Source: Pinus tabuliformis (Eukaryota > Streptophyta > Pinopsida > Pinales > Pinaceae). From it: a stretch of DNA of 64,000 nt. How positions within the stretch are numbered: position 1 is the stretch's first letter; every line of letters starts with the position of its first letter. A model generated the notes under the pieces. It saw nothing but the letters and a program-made list of their open reading frames with translations. It was not told the origin of the DNA and searched no databases. Positions 37,291 to 48,783 of the stretch are shown in pieces. The stretch is taken from contig CM062815.1 in assembly GCA_031772625.1 (NCBI GenBank), positions 914,158,979-914,222,978 of the forward strand, written 5' to 3'. A program made the translations under genes and the position numbers.

Positions 37291-38440
37291 AATTATAGAA
37301 CAAGCATATGTTATCCTCCTCAAGCTTGAAAAAAATAAAGAGGTACTGGTCAGAAATGACTGGGGAAAATTGGGAAGAAAACTTGAAGAAACTTTATTGG
37401 TAGCAGGTCGCTCTTGAACATGACACTTTCACTCCATCACCATGATCGAGTCAAGTTGGGTTATTCCATTCACCGGTCATACCACCATTGGTCCACCGTA
37501 CCATCCACTTTTTGGTTTAAAACTACCAATCCATTTTAGTGTTGCCAATATGTTCAAGAGAAGTCGCTAAGAGAATTCACCTACCCAGCTTGTGTCTCAT
37601 CCACTGCAATACCTTCACGCTTCATTCTTTCATGACCGCCACCCTGAACCTTGTATCATTAGATCGTTTTCACCTCTACAAAATCATTTGCTTCATTTCG
37701 TGTCATAGATGTGGCATCCATCAATGCCCTCCTACGACGAGTCACTTCTTGTCGACATCAGCTCATTATCCAAGAAGTCGACCTAGGAACAACCCTTTCA
37801 AGTACTTTGAAGCTTGCATGCCTCAATGGCAAGTTTCTCACTTCTGGTGACAGGTTTACACTAATGGCCTTCGACCAAAAGATTTTGCGTGGTGTTCGAC
37901 ATCAGCTCATGTATTCACACCACGTAAATTATACTGCAGTACCTTGAGGGTCATCATCATCATCGGTGATTCCTCTCGCGCCTGTTAACAACTTACATCA
38001 TTGGCTGGTAATCAGGCGATGTCTTTCCATGTTTGACATTAGAACATCTATTCACATGGATCGACTTGTACTTCGGGTGAAGATTGAACGAGTTTTGAAG
38101 ACGTCGGATCTAGTTTTATCCATCCAGGTTGCGATATATTTAGGAGAATAAAGACATCAAATGTACATCATCACTGCACAGATAATCATCCAAACTAAGG
38201 GATGATGTCTCTACCAGAATCATCAGTCTGCACACAGACGGTTGTCTGTCCTATGTACGTGAAAATGAGTTTATCAAGCTAAGCATGGGAATGCCCGCCT
38301 CAGCTAGATCATGAAAATATTATGAATATAATTTATTGTATTGTATCTTATTACAGGTCACCTTCCAGTGCGAAAAACCTCGGATCCTCATTATAAAGCA
38401 TTTCACCCAACGTCAAAAGGATTTACGACTTCATGCTTTA
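37291..38440 (+). other. 3' non-coding region of element B
   Basis: About 1.1 kb between the hairpin-repeat array and the polypurine tract. The short frames show no RT or integrase motifs. Confidence 0.6.
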
Positions 38441-38451
38441 GGGGGCAACTA
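38441..38451 (+). promoter_or_regulatory. Polypurine tract of element B
   Basis: TAGGGGGCAAC lies directly before the 3' LTR. The preceding bases (catgcttt) and the tract itself are shared with element D. Confidence 0.7.
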
Positions 38452-39488
38452 TTATAGACATATTTGGGCACTGCAACCCCAATCATACATGTCCATAAAA
38501 CAATGGATTCTAAGTCCCTAAAAGTGTTGTTTCATACCCTGAAGGAGCAAGTTCAACTGATTACATCATCTCCCAGAAGTTCTCCATGAAAAACTACTCA
38601 GAACTGGTCAAAGCAGGACCATACAGACTGCCCAGTGCAAAGGGTGCGATGCATCTCACCTGCCACATGCAAAAAGTGCGATGCATACTGGAAAGCCCTT
38701 CTGTAGGGTGCGATGAGCGAGAGTAGACAAATGGCACAAGAAGTTTGCTAGGTGGAGACCCTGAGAATCTTCTAGAAGCTGCTCATTTGACACTTGCCTC
38801 TCTGAGTTCGCCCAGGGATGAGTAAGAGATCTAAAATATCCAAGTGGAACCAAGAACTATAAGAGAGATGACACTAATCAAATTCCCAAAAGCTAACTCA
38901 CCCCCCTGTAAATATCTATAAATGGATCCCTCATCCCAGAGATCCAAAGGTTTGAATTTGGCAATTTGCAAAGAGGTGCTGCTGGTTTCTCTTTGAAGAC
39001 ATTGTTGGGTGATCTTGCTTTGTATGAGGTGAAGAGGGCTTTCAAGCTGGGAGGATGGCGTTGGGTCAGACCAAGTGGTTTTAATCCTCTCTTCTACTAC
39101 TTTTACTAATAAAGCTATTTGATTTTTCCTCCATATTCTTGTGTATCTCTGAATATTGTGTTGATATATGCATTTGTATGGTCAATATATACCTGATCCT
39201 ATATTGTTTATAGTGAAAGATCTCTATGCTTTGATGGTATTATGCTATTGTGAATCTATAGGTGCTCTTTGAAGCGAGACAAGTAAGGAAGCAATGGCAA
39301 GATTCTGTCAAAGGGGAAAGGAAACAAGCAAGGAGCCAAGCGGAAGACCGAGGTTGGTACTCTCTGCTTCTTTCTCATCTCTCTCTCATAAAGGAAAAAC
39401 AAGTGACTTTAATTTGTTTGTTTCTAAGATAGCTACCCGTCTTAGTGGGACTAGCAGCTCTGAATAGACACTAGATTTCCCGATAGCA
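38452..39488 (+). repeat. 3' LTR of element B
   Basis: 1037 bp matching 12271-13305. It ends CGATAGCA directly before the gtaag duplication. A TATA-like stretch (tctataaatgg, about 38917-38927) and a poly(A) signal near 39106-39111 are visible. Confidence 0.9.
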
Positions 39489-39674
39489 GTAAGGAAGAGA
39501 TTGGAAGATGAGAGAAAATAATCTCTCATGGAATTTATCCAAGTAAGTCCATGTTCCTGAGCTGATTGCATGTGTTTAAAAGGTTTCTTTAAATAGTACT
39601 GTCAAATTGAATATAGAGTTGTGTGTTGAGTTGTCCTGGGTTATTGGAAGCCAAGGTAACCCAATATGTCATCA
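39489..39674 (+). repeat. 3' LTR of element A, right part
   Basis: Resumes the A LTR after the insertion of B, starting with the duplicated gtaag and ending GTCATCA. The agccc duplication follows. Confidence 0.85.
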
Positions 39675-39679
39675 AGCCC

Positions 39680-41512
39680 TTCTCATCAAGAGGGCTAGCA
39701 AAGCGAGGCAAAGTATGACCAAAAGGGGAAAGGGCCAAATTGTATTGTAAATCGGGCCAAGGAGATGCCTCATGTAAATTTGTATAGAGAACATGTATTT
39801 ATTAATAGAAAGAATCATTTTTTTCGAGGGTTGTGAATTAATATGTGTGGGTAGGAATACTTATCATTATGTTAGATCTTAGTAAGATGTAAGGGTGTTG
39901 CAAGTGAATCAAATATCAGGAGGGATTGTACTTAGAGCAAGTGCCATTGAAGGTATGCAAAGGCCACAAATTTTTATTTATAGCACAGAAGAGAGAACAT
40001 AAACAAGGATGAGAGTCTCTTACAATAAGGGAAATATTTGATTTTATCATTGATCAGGTGCACAGGATCAGCGATTCAAGGCAATTAGAATAAGCGCAAT
40101 AAAGCAATCAAAATGGCATAGTGGAAGTCGTAAGAATATAAACCCTATGAATAGGGAGACCAAAGATAGGAAGAGGTTGAGCCAAATTTTAAACGAGAAG
40201 TGAGACAAAACTTAGTTTTAAAAGCTTCGATGGGATTTCGTTAGCTAACAAAGGTCGAGAGATAGAACTCGAAGGTTTGTAAAACATTCACGTTAAGATA
40301 CAGCACAAGTCTGAGCTTTCATCCTGTAAGGTCAAGAGAAGAGCGCATAAGGATGTAGCTGGGTTGACCAGATGTCGAGCTTATGTGTGTTATTGATCAT
40401 AAGGAAAATCTTAAGGATGATGTGGTGTGTTCTTATTGGAGTGAATATTGAGAGGTGGGCCGCAAAGGAGTGTTGAATCTGTCTATAGATAAAGGATGTG
40501 CATGCCTTAATAAAGGGTTAGGTTCCACCATTAATGTTAATAGACGATGCAACAATTGACATAAATTATTTCCATCTCCCCGAGTATGTTTCATGGGAGA
40601 AAAGTTATGTGCACAAAAAGGAACAACTGAGATGACTGGAGTCGGGCTGAGGTGGTAGTCGACCAACGAGAGGCGAGCTGGGATGACTTGTCAAGAACAG
40701 TATTGGGCCCATAGCCTAGGGTGTGTTGAAGGTTGATTAAAGCATCAAGTTGACTTATCTTGGAAGGATTTCCCTGAGAGTGTTAAGAGCGAACAATAGA
40801 CAGATGAACTGGGATGACTTAAAACCAAGTTGATGTGTAATGGTGGCAATGTGGAGCTAGCATAATGGTCAACGAGACCAATAGAGAAAGTGACATGTCA
40901 TGGATAGATATAGAACTGTGCACCAAGAACGAAAGGAAAAGGACCTAGTTACAAGGATGGTCACATTCAGTGAAGCGAGAAGAAATTCGCAAGTGTCGAG
41001 AATGATTTTGAAGGGGCTATAGGAAAGGTAAGGGATTGTTCTCCCCACACGCTTATTATAAAAGAGTCAAAGCCACTATGGTTTTGTTATTGGTTGGGCT
41101 ATGCATTTGTATGCACATTTTGGCTCTGGTGGCTATACTTAAAGAGAGACTTGAATCCAGTGATTTTATAAAGGGCTTATGCTATACCCTTTCAACTCCT
41201 CCCACTAATTTTAATGATGGAAAGTTTAAAGGAAAATGAGTATTAAAAATGGATTTATATCTGGGGTAGAAAATTGAGGAAGCGCTTGTCAGATTCAGCT
41301 AGAAACATGGAAGCGTTGATCAGATTCTAACCGAGCTTGCATCACATCCCCTTAGTAAACAACACTTCCTGGTCCATAAAAAAATCAATTGCTTTGTAGT
41401 TTATGAAAGAATCAGTTTCTTTGTAATTTAATAAACATTTATTTTTATCAAGAAGCCTCTAACCATAAATAAATTTTCATATATAGTTATATAATTTGTG
41501 CATATTTTTTTA
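39680..41512. other. Intergenic, no gene supported
   Basis: Low-complexity to moderately AT-rich sequence with many short interrupted frames. It may include decayed element DNA, but no domain or LTR edge was recognised. Confidence 0.4.
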
Positions 41513-41616
41513 ATATTAAATTATAATTTGAAAATAAAAGGAAAATAGTGTTTATAAAGGTGAAAGGGAAATACTATATACAATGTGCATATTTTGTTAA
41601 TACTAAATTATAATTT
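41491..41616. repeat. AT-rich ~88-bp tandem repeat, left of the LINE
   Basis: A unit running from attaaattataatttgaaa to gcatattttgttaatac (41513-41602) is followed by the start of the next unit. That second unit is interrupted by the LINE and resumes at 49009-49098. A partial earlier unit end is visible from 41491. Confidence 0.7.
41603..41616. repeat. LINE target-site duplication, left copy
   Basis: ctaaattataattt, identical to 49009-49022. It adjoins the poly(A) end of the LINE. Confidence 0.85.
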
Positions 41617-41935
41617 TATTTTTTTTTTTGTAAGTTGAGGTAAATCTATTAATTTCAACAAGAAGTACAAATACAAAACACAGGAGTCTCAACCTGCCCC
41701 GGAGGGAAACCAGATCTGTTGACTCCTGTAATCCACGAGTCCAAAATCATAACAGTCTGAATAGAGTTTACTAACATACTTTAGCATCCTGTTTTTTCCA
41801 AAATTGTTCCACCCAGCTATCAACCCCTCAGTACTATTTATTAACCGCCAAGAGTAGTGTTTCCTTGGGCCATTCTCACTAATTCTTTCAAAAACTAACA
41901 AGACAAAACAAAAGAAAACAGAGGAACCTGGACTT

Positions 41936-43018
41936 TTATATTTCTGCATGTGCTTTGCCGGCGTGGTCAGCTTTGCTGGACTGCATCGCTTTCAGCATAT
42001 CCTTGATCTCCATGAGATGAATTTTCTGCTGTTTAACCAGATCTTCTACCTTGGCTGTCTCCTGCTTCGCCGCAGCCGTTTCCTGAGCCATATCCACCAT
42101 TTCTGCAGCCACCTGCTCCATAGCCTTGGCCAGGAGATGTTTCAACACCCAATAGGTGTGGAGAGCACGGCGGTACAAGGTGAGCCTCCCTCTCGTGTTC
42201 CCAGGGTCGGGAAGCTGTAACGACCAGTCGTTCATTTCGGGATCTGACGGCTCCTCGCGAACCTGATCCTCCATAGCTTCTATGATATTCCGAATGTGCG
42301 GATTTGAGTCATAGTTGTAAGCTTGCTCGGCTTCATTCAGTGCCGAGTCGATGGTGCGCTGTCTGCGTTTCTTCCTCGTCTGGCGTCTAGTTCCTTCCGC
42401 ATTGTTAGCGGATTTTCTGGGCCTCCCTCTTCCCCGCTTCTTCTGCCTATTCTGATTCTCGTTCTCCCTTCCTTGCTGCAGGTGACGGCTACACTGCCCT
42501 TTTTCGTTGCGTTTCCCTCTGTTTCCCTTTTCCTGACTGTAATCCATTTCCTCAGAGCTCTCAATTTCAATTTCTACTCTACCTTGAGCCAGATTGCGGT
42601 CTTGCGCTGTCCCTTTCCCCTGAAAGCCAGAATTGCCCCGGCTCTCTGTCATGCTTGCACTCTGAAATCTCTGATTCCTGGTTCTTTGCCAAATTGGCTC
42701 TGCCCTCTCGTCTTTTCTACTTCTGGTTATTCCTCCTCCGCATCCTCTTATAGCCCTCTCAGCGCCTTTGGTTTGATGATGGGATAACCGTCCACATCTC
42801 TTGTCACGTCGCCTCCCACCAATACGATTTAATTGGGAAATCAATTTTTGCTTTGGGCCTCGTCCTTGCCATACATTCAAAACATTAATTACTACTGACA
42901 TGGTACTACGATCACCTGGCTTCTGACCTTTCCTACTTGCCGTCGTAGCGAGCCTATCTCGCCTGTTGCTTCTCCACGCGTGAATGTAATTACCTCTGTT
43001 CCTCATGATGATTATCAT
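41936..43018 (-). CDS. LINE ORF3: AT-hook and coiled-coil protein, function unknown
   Basis: A 360-codon frame starts at ATG 43018 (a second ATG is at 43006) and overlaps the end of the RNase H frame by about 29 nt. This layout suits reinitiation after ORF2. The N-terminal half is very basic. An AT-hook core, KKRGRGRPRKS, lies at about residues 193-203, followed by a second basic patch (RRQTRKKRRQR). An acidic middle part (EEPSDPEMNDW) precedes a Glu/Lys/Ala-rich, heptad-like C-terminal segment (about residues 290-345). It has no stop in over 1 kb, which is unlikely by chance. AT-hooks bind the minor groove of AT-rich DNA, and coiled coils oligomerise. A role in target choice or RNP assembly is inference. 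I do not recognise a named family. Confidence 0.65.
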   Translation of the reverse strand: MIIIMRNRGNYIHAWRSNRRDRLATTASRKGQKPGDRSTMSVVINVLNVWQGRGPKQKLISQLNRIGGRRRDKRCGRLSHHQTKGAERAIRGCGGGITRSRKDERAEPIWQRTRNQRFQSASMTESRGNSGFQGKGTAQDRNLAQGRVEIEIESSEEMDYSQEKGNRGKRNEKGQCSRHLQQGRENENQNRQKKRGRGRPRKSANNAEGTRRQTRKKRRQRTIDSALNEAEQAYNYDSNPHIRNIIEAMEDQVREEPSDPEMNDWSLQLPDPGNTRGRLTLYRRALHTYWVLKHLLAKAMEQVAAEMVDMAQETAAAKQETAKVEDLVKQQKIHLMEIKDMLKAMQSSKADHAGKAHAEI

Positions 43019-43790
43019 TATCAATCAACTGCTTGAGACCATCCCATTTCGCCAGCTCAGCCTGAGTTTGCCAGCCGTCGTCTATGCGTTCTGTGGTTTC
43101 TTTACACCCCCAGTTCGCTAGGCAGTCAGCAGGTTGATTTCCTTCCCTTCTGATATGCGAAACTATTTTATAGTCAATTTCTTTTAGTAGTTCTGCTATA
43201 TCCTGGACTATGCTTGCACTTCTCCAGCTTGTGGCAACCTTGTCCCAGTTCTTCCCTTGAATTAGTTTTTTTAACGTATCCACTACTAAGGTGGAGTCCC
43301 CTTCAATTTCTAGCTTCCTGTATCCAAGTCTTCTGGCAATTTTAATCCCCTGGTAAGCCGCCATAAACTCGGCCTCGTTGTTGGTCATTGTACCCCCATA
43401 TTCCGCGTATATCCATTCTGCTCCTCCCTGTCCATTTCGAAAAATTACACCAATACCCGCTGGACCTGGGTTTCCCTTAGCAGCCCCATCGAAATTTTGT
43501 TTCATAAATCCCTCCGGAGGTTTTTGGTACTTAACTAGACTCTGAGTCCCCATATGTTGTTGTTGTTTTTTTGTTTGCGGATAAATCATCCCTTGCTCTA
43601 AGTTCAATCTCTTTAAAACTATCATCTCAGTTTCGGAGGTTTTCCAATCTTCCTCAGTCCAGTTGTCTGCTAAGATTGATTCCCTGACTTGCTTTAAAGT
43701 CATCTCCCATAAATCCTCTGGGTTAGAAGCTTTGCCCTTGAATACGGCAGTTTCTCTCCTTCCACAGGTTCCAGACATTAAACCCTGCAA
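42990..43790 (-). CDS. LINE ORF2, RNase H part
   Basis: The frame carries a complete RNase H type 1 domain: FDGAAKGNPG with catalytic Asp, TNNEAEFMAAYQGIK with Glu, EIEGDSTLVV with Asp, and NQPADCLANWG with the last Asp. This domain ends many plant L1-type ORF2 proteins and removes RNA from the RNA/DNA hybrid. Its sequence overlaps the end of the upstream ORF2 frame at 43723-43790. The last shared motif reads KERNCRIQG in one frame and VFKGKASN in the other, so a short indel there has split one protein in two. It has no good start codon of its own. Confidence 0.85.
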   Translation of the reverse strand: MQGLMSGTCGRRETAVFKGKASNPEDLWEMTLKQVRESILADNWTEEDWKTSETEMIVLKRLNLEQGMIYPQTKKQQQHMGTQSLVKYQKPPEGFMKQNFDGAAKGNPGPAGIGVIFRNGQGGAEWIYAEYGGTMTNNEAEFMAAYQGIKIARRLGYRKLEIEGDSTLVVDTLKKLIQGKNWDKVATSWRSASIVQDIAELLKEIDYKIVSHIRREGNQPADCLANWGCKETTERIDDGWQTQAELAKWDGLKQLIDNDNHHEEQR

Positions 43791-46700
43791 CTAGGCTCCA
43801 AGCTCTCCCCACGATTTTGCTGTTAAATTGGCCTTCCCCCCTTTCTATCAGGGTTTGAATGATATCTTGTTGGTTCCTTTCTGAGGACGAGAAAAGATTT
43901 CTTGTGTTTTCCCATTGGAATTGGGCTACCTGGCAGCCAATGAGGAGATGTTCCTGGTCTTCCTCTCGCGCATTGCAAAGACAACATCTTGAAGGTCCTG
44001 AGAAACCTCGTTTTTGAATTCTATCCCAGGTTAATATCCGTTTCCTCCCTATCAACCAAGCAAACAGTTTTATTTTGGGCCACCATTTTGTTTTCCATAG
44101 CTTTTTCCATTGTAGGTTTTCCTCCTCTTGCTCCACCTGCATTTGAATTTTGTAGGCTTCTTTTATATTAAATGTTCCTTTTGTTTCTTTGCCCCAGCGG
44201 AGGATGTCTCTACCTTCTCTCCTTTTTATCCGCCTCGAGTCTATTTCCTTTTTAAAGCTGGATCTTTGTTCTTCTGTGGTGTTCTCTGCCCATTCCTCCA
44301 TCGATTTCCATCTTCGCCACTCCCCATCTCTTCGTTCTTCATCCCAATAATCTGTCACTGTAGTGAGGTTACTCGCAACTCCTTCTCTATATAATCCTCG
44401 CAAATTTTGATTGTTTATGAGTTTTTCCCTCTGCTGCCAAGCTTCGTTCCAAAAATTCGCTACCTGCCCCCCTCTGATTTCCCAAAAGATATGCTTATCA
44501 ATTAAATCCCTATTTTGAGTGGTTAAATTCCAGATATCTGAGCCTCGGGGCATATCTTGCTTCCTAAGGATTCCTTCCGGAGTGCGAGGCATATGGTATT
44601 TGGATGTCCAAATTTCTTTCCAGAGGTCTGACCCCCCCTGTATCCACCTCCATCTTAGCTTGGCCGCGAGCACCTGATTTAAGATCCATGGGTCCCTTAG
44701 GTCTAAGCCCCCTTTCTCCTTCGGTTGGGTGAGGCTGTTCCAGGAGCACAGGGCCCATTTTCTCTGCTGCTTCGGGCCTCCCCATAAGAATTTTCTGTAG
44801 ATCTCGACCAGTTTATTACATATTCCCTTCGGGGCTGCCATCACTGATAAAGAATAGATAGGGATTGCTTGGATGGTGGCTTTCAAAAGCACTACCCGAG
44901 CAGCCAGATTTAGAGCGCGAAAGGTCCAATTGTCCAGCCTTTTTGATATCTTCTCCAAGATATGCTTCCAGTTCCCTAGTTTTCTTGAGGAAGAATCTAA
45001 CATTGTTCCTAAATATTTGGTAGGGAGGTCTCCTTTCCTGTATCCTAATACCCGAGTTAGGTGATTTTTAATCGGCTCCACTGTATTGAAAAAGAAAGTT
45101 CGGGATTTTTCTTTGTTAATCTCCATCCCTGCTCCCTCCATAAATATTTCAAGAATTTTTTTTATCCTTTTCACCTCTTTCAACGTAGCTCTGCAGTAGA
45201 TCATTATATCATCAACGAATTGTTGGTGGGTAACAGTTGTTTGGTTTCCCCATAATTTGAGGCCTTGAATTTTCCCAGCTCCTAATTCTTTTTTAAAGAG
45301 TCTGCCTAATCCTTCTGCAGCAATTATAAAGAGGAAGGGGGATAGGGGATCCCCTTGTCGAAGACCTCTAGAGGCATTGAAAGTTGTGGTTGGCGCCCCG
45401 TTCAGGAGGATAGAGAAATTTGGCGTAGAAACCATACTCATGACCCAATTCACCCATCTATCACTGAAACCAAAAGCTTTGAGTATCGTTTCTAGATACT
45501 TCCAACTAAGCCTATCATATGCTTTTGAAAGGTCTAGTTTGATGAGCATGCCTCTCTCTTTTTTTGTTTTCAAAGTGTGAATTACTTCCTGAGCGACTAT
45601 TAAACCGTCTAAGATCTGCCTCCCCTCCACAAAACCGGTTTGCTCTGGAGAGATGATACTTGGCAGGATCGATTTCAACCTCTGTGCTACAACAGAGGCA
45701 ATAATTTTGTATATGACATTACAAAGGGCTATAGGGCGGAAGCCTTCTGCCTGCTCCGTCTGGTGAGTTTTAGGAATGAGGGTCAATAGGGTTGCGTTAA
45801 CTCCTGGCCAGATTTTTTTATTTATTCTGGTCTCCTCTACCACTTCCACCACTTCTTCAGCTAAGAAATGCCATCCGGCTTGAAAAAACTCCACTGTGAA
45901 TCCATCCGGGCCAGGAGCTTTGTTCTTTTTCATATTTTTGACTATGTCTTCCACTTCTGCCTTTGTTATTCTTCTCATTAGGGCCAAGTTTTGGTCTCTA
46001 GTCACCATATTCGGTATTTCCCTTCTTATCTTGGATATGGCTTCTGATCTGTCTAATTGTGGCTCTCTCAAAATTGTCTTAAAATGATTTAACAATTCTT
46101 TCTCAATATCTTCATGTTGGATAATTCTGTCCCCTTCTTGATTTCTCAAAGAGAAGATTCTGTTCCTCTGTCTGTGTTGCACCATTGCCCTATGGAAGAA
46201 TTTGGTATTCCGCTCTCCCTCCCTTAGCCATTGTACTCTTGATTTTTGTTTCCATAGAATTTCTTCTTGTTTTCTTCTTTCCTCTAGCTGGGATAGTATC
46301 CTACCTTCTTCTTTTGATCTCTCCCCTTGTATACCATCTAGGATGTCTAATTGTTGCAGTTCTTCAATTTTTTGTTCTAATCTGATCTTTTCCTCCATAA
46401 TGTTGCCAAATTCTTCTTTATTCCATTTCTTTAGCTGGTTCTTTATTTCTTTCAGCTTTAGTTGAAAAGTATGGGTCTTGTTCTTTCCTTTTACCGTGTT
46501 CTCTTTCCACCATCCCTCTAATTTTTCTATCAGATCTTCATGTCTTAGCCAGAAAGCCTCGAATCTGAAAGGCTTATTATTTGGTCTTTGTTTCAGATCG
46601 ATTTCTAGTTTGATCGGCCAGTGATCGGAGCCTGCTACCGGAAGAATGGTTGCTTCAATAAAAACATCCTTCATCATTACTTGTTCTGAGATTAAGAATC

Positions 46701-47304
46701 TATCAAGGCGGGAGGCTATTTGATTCTCCCCGCCTCTTCTGTTATTCCAAGTGTGCATTCCATTATTGGTTTGTATGTCAATCAACTTTTGTTCTCTTAT
46801 CATGTCTCCAAATTGCTCTCCTTCCTTATCCAATCTCCTGATTCCTCCTCTTTTTTCTCCTGGCTCTTTGATTAGGTTGAAATCCCCTCCTATGATCCAT
46901 TGCTTGCCTGGGATTAGGCTGCGAAGTGCCTTTAAATTTTGAAGAAAGTTTTCCTTTTCATTTGGTATGTGAGGTCCATATACCCCTGATATAAAGACCT
47001 CCTCTTTCGTTCCTATAATATTTGCTTTACCTGTTAGGATTCGGGGGAAGCTCATCCAGTTACTGAACAGAACTTCCTCTGGGTTCCATAGAATGACCAG
47101 ACCACCTGCGCTCCCGGTGGAATCCTGTCCCATTATTTCATATCTACTCTTATTTCTATTCAGAATTTCCTGCATCTTCTCAGTACTGATTTTTGTTTCC
47201 TGTAAAATCATTATACTCGGATTTTCTTTTTTCAGTCTCTCCTTGAGATATCATTGTTTGCCCCTACTATTGAGGCCTCTTATGTTCCAGGTTGTGATTA
47301 TCAT
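43723..47304 (-). CDS. LINE ORF2: endonuclease and reverse transcriptase
   Basis: The natural start is probably ATG 47304 (MIITTWNIRGLNSRG, the conserved opening of AP-like endonucleases). One in-frame TGA at 47251-47253 follows. The long open part starts at ATG 47211 and has 1162 codons. Numbered from there, the endonuclease shows LQETK (3-7), GGDFNLI (108-114), RLDRF (168-172) and SDH (195-197). The RT shows FRPIALCNVIYKI, LDLSKAYDRLSW, GLRQGDPLSPFLF and the catalytic FVDD near residue 665. A Cys-rich zf-RVT-type motif (CCLCNAREEDQEHLLIGC) lies near residue 1080. It makes cDNA at a nicked target (target-primed reverse transcription). The RNase H part continues in another frame from about 43730. 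Confidence 0.92.
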
Positions 47305-47398
47305 CTTAACAATTTTGTGGGGGAAAATAATACCTCCGAGAGGGGGATTACTCTTCCAGAGCTGACAAGTCCTTCTCCCACCTCTTGTATCACTTCAT
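47305..47398 (-). other. ORF1-ORF2 spacer of the LINE
   Basis: A gap of about 94 nt between the end of the open ORF1 tail and the probable ORF2 ATG. No motif stands out. Confidence 0.5.
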
Positions 47399-48783
47399 TC
47401 AACGTTTTTCGACCTCTTTTTTCCCGGCCTTGCCAGAGCTGCTCACTCCTATTGTCTGTATCCCCTGTTTTTCCAGATTTCGATTCTCTTTCTCTTCTGT
47501 GACTCCTTTTTTCTTTTCCTTATACCTTTGAAAGGCTTCCTTATACCTTTGTTTTTGTTCCTCTGGGATGAATCTTTCATCTATTCTTTTCCATTCTTGT
47601 AACAGTTTTGCCATTACCTGTTCATCTTCTTCCCCTTTTGCCTTCTAGGGATCTATCTCCATTCCTCCTAACGCTTCCTGAGTTTCTTCTTCAGATTCAA
47701 CCCTCTGTTCTCCTTCCATCTTTTCCGTTTCTTTATCCGCGTTTTCCTCTCCTACCTCCATTTCTTCTACTTCTTCTTCTTCACTGACTTCTGTTTCCTG
47801 TCCTTCTTCCTGCAGAATTTTGAACTTGTTTGGGGATTCATTATTCTGGGCTCCTTTCGGTGTTCTCCTCTGTCCTTGATTGTTTCCTCTTCTGCTCCTT
47901 CGCTGGACTTCTTGGAAAGTCTCTTCTTCTTTTTCTGTGTTTCTCCCTCCCCTTCTCCTATCATTTTCCATTTCTCTTTCCTTTTCTGCTAATGTGATGG
48001 GGCATTCTCTGAGTAGGTGGCCATATTCATGGCATCTTCTGCATCGGAATGGAATGTGTTCATAGTCCAGAGTCTGGTTCCATAATTCATCATGATACTC
48101 CAATTCTATTGAGTCTGGCAAGGGTTCAGTTATATTCATGTACACACAGATTCTAGCGAATGTGGTGTATTTTCCTCTCTTGGTTGATTCCTCCACTTTC
48201 ACAAAGGAACCGATGGAGTTTCCAATCCCTTGAAGGATATCTGGTTTCCAAAATTCTGAAGGAAGGCCAAACAGTCTGATCCACACCGGAGCCGCTAGTA
48301 TTTTTTCCTTGTCTGGATTATAGCATTCTACCCAGTCTCTCATGAACAGGCCAGCATTGTTCATGAAGTGTGGCTGCTCCTCAAAGATTCTATTCTTATC
48401 TTCTAAGTTTGAAAATATGACAGTGAAGAAACCTTTCGCCCCCAACTTAACATCTACATGTCCTTTTGGTTTCCATTTCTGCTGGATCCATCTCATGAGA
48501 TTTTTCTCATTCGGCCAGTATCCTATGAACTTACAGATCAAAGCATAATCTCTCATATAGCTTCTATATTCTTCTAGTGAGTTCGACGGTATTACAAACC
48601 TGGGTCTGTTCGTCGCCCTTGGAAGACATTTGCTTGGTATGCCAGTTCTCCTTTGAGCTCCATCAGCTGAGGATTCCCCCTCGTTCTTCCGTTCTTCCGC
48701 TTTCTGTCTCTCCTTTCGGGCTTCTCCTGTTATAACTTCTTTGTAGGAGGGGATCTCTCCCCCCCCCCGTGCTCCGTTCCCAT
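47399..48783 (-). CDS. LINE ORF1: zinc-knuckle nucleic-acid-binding protein
   Basis: The clear frame starts at ATG 48556 and runs 303 codons to TAG 47645-47647. It has a DUF4283-like N-terminal domain (about residues 1-110, with KFIGYWPNEKNL and PVWIRLFGLPSEFW) and a CX2CX4HX4C knuckle (C172, C175, H180, C185), then an Arg/Glu-rich tail. The frame stays open upstream to about 48805 without an in-frame ATG. An ATG at 48783 lies in another frame just before a run of ten G, so a homopolymer length change may have moved the start out of frame. Past the TAG the same frame is open for about 80 more codons (to 47399), so the TAG may be secondary. Plant LINE ORF1 proteins coat the RNA and form the RNP. 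Confidence 0.8.

Larger units (their letters stand above)
12271..39488 (+). mobile_element. Element B: Ty3/Gypsy-like gag-protease LTR element inserted in element A
   Basis: LTRs at 12271-13305 and 38452-39488 are flanked by an exact 5-bp duplication, gtaag (12266-12270 and 39489-39493). Without the nested element C it would be about 7.8 kb. Parts in order: LTR, tRNA-Arg primer site, 1.7-kb leader, zinc-knuckle gag-like region, protease-like region, a long repeat-rich 3' region, polypurine tract, LTR. No RT or integrase is present, so it is non-autonomous. It is broken: C interrupts it and there are a few further interruptions in coding parts. LTR divergence is about 5-6% by eye. Confidence 0.9.
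9071..39679 (+). mobile_element. Element A: LTR retrotransposon with non-coding interior, host of the nest
   Basis: Direct repeats of about 1.16 kb (9076-10238, and 11192-12270 continuing at 39489-39674) flank a 0.95-kb interior. A primer-binding site matching initiator tRNA-Met follows the left LTR. The 5-bp sequence agccc lies at 9071-9075 and again at 39675-39679, a target-site duplication. The interior has no coding domains, so this is a non-autonomous element. Its 3' LTR is split by element B. LTR divergence by eye is about 10% over sampled stretches, making it the oldest of the three nested elements. Confidence 0.85.

Noticed and set aside
37539-38151. Plus-strand frames in the 3' part of element B as a pol remnant
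   Set aside because: They contain no RT, RNase H or integrase motif and lie in the non-coding 3' region.
42323-42787. Plus-strand frame of 154 codons
   Set aside because: It is the antisense shadow of LINE ORF3, which has the better-supported composition and layout.
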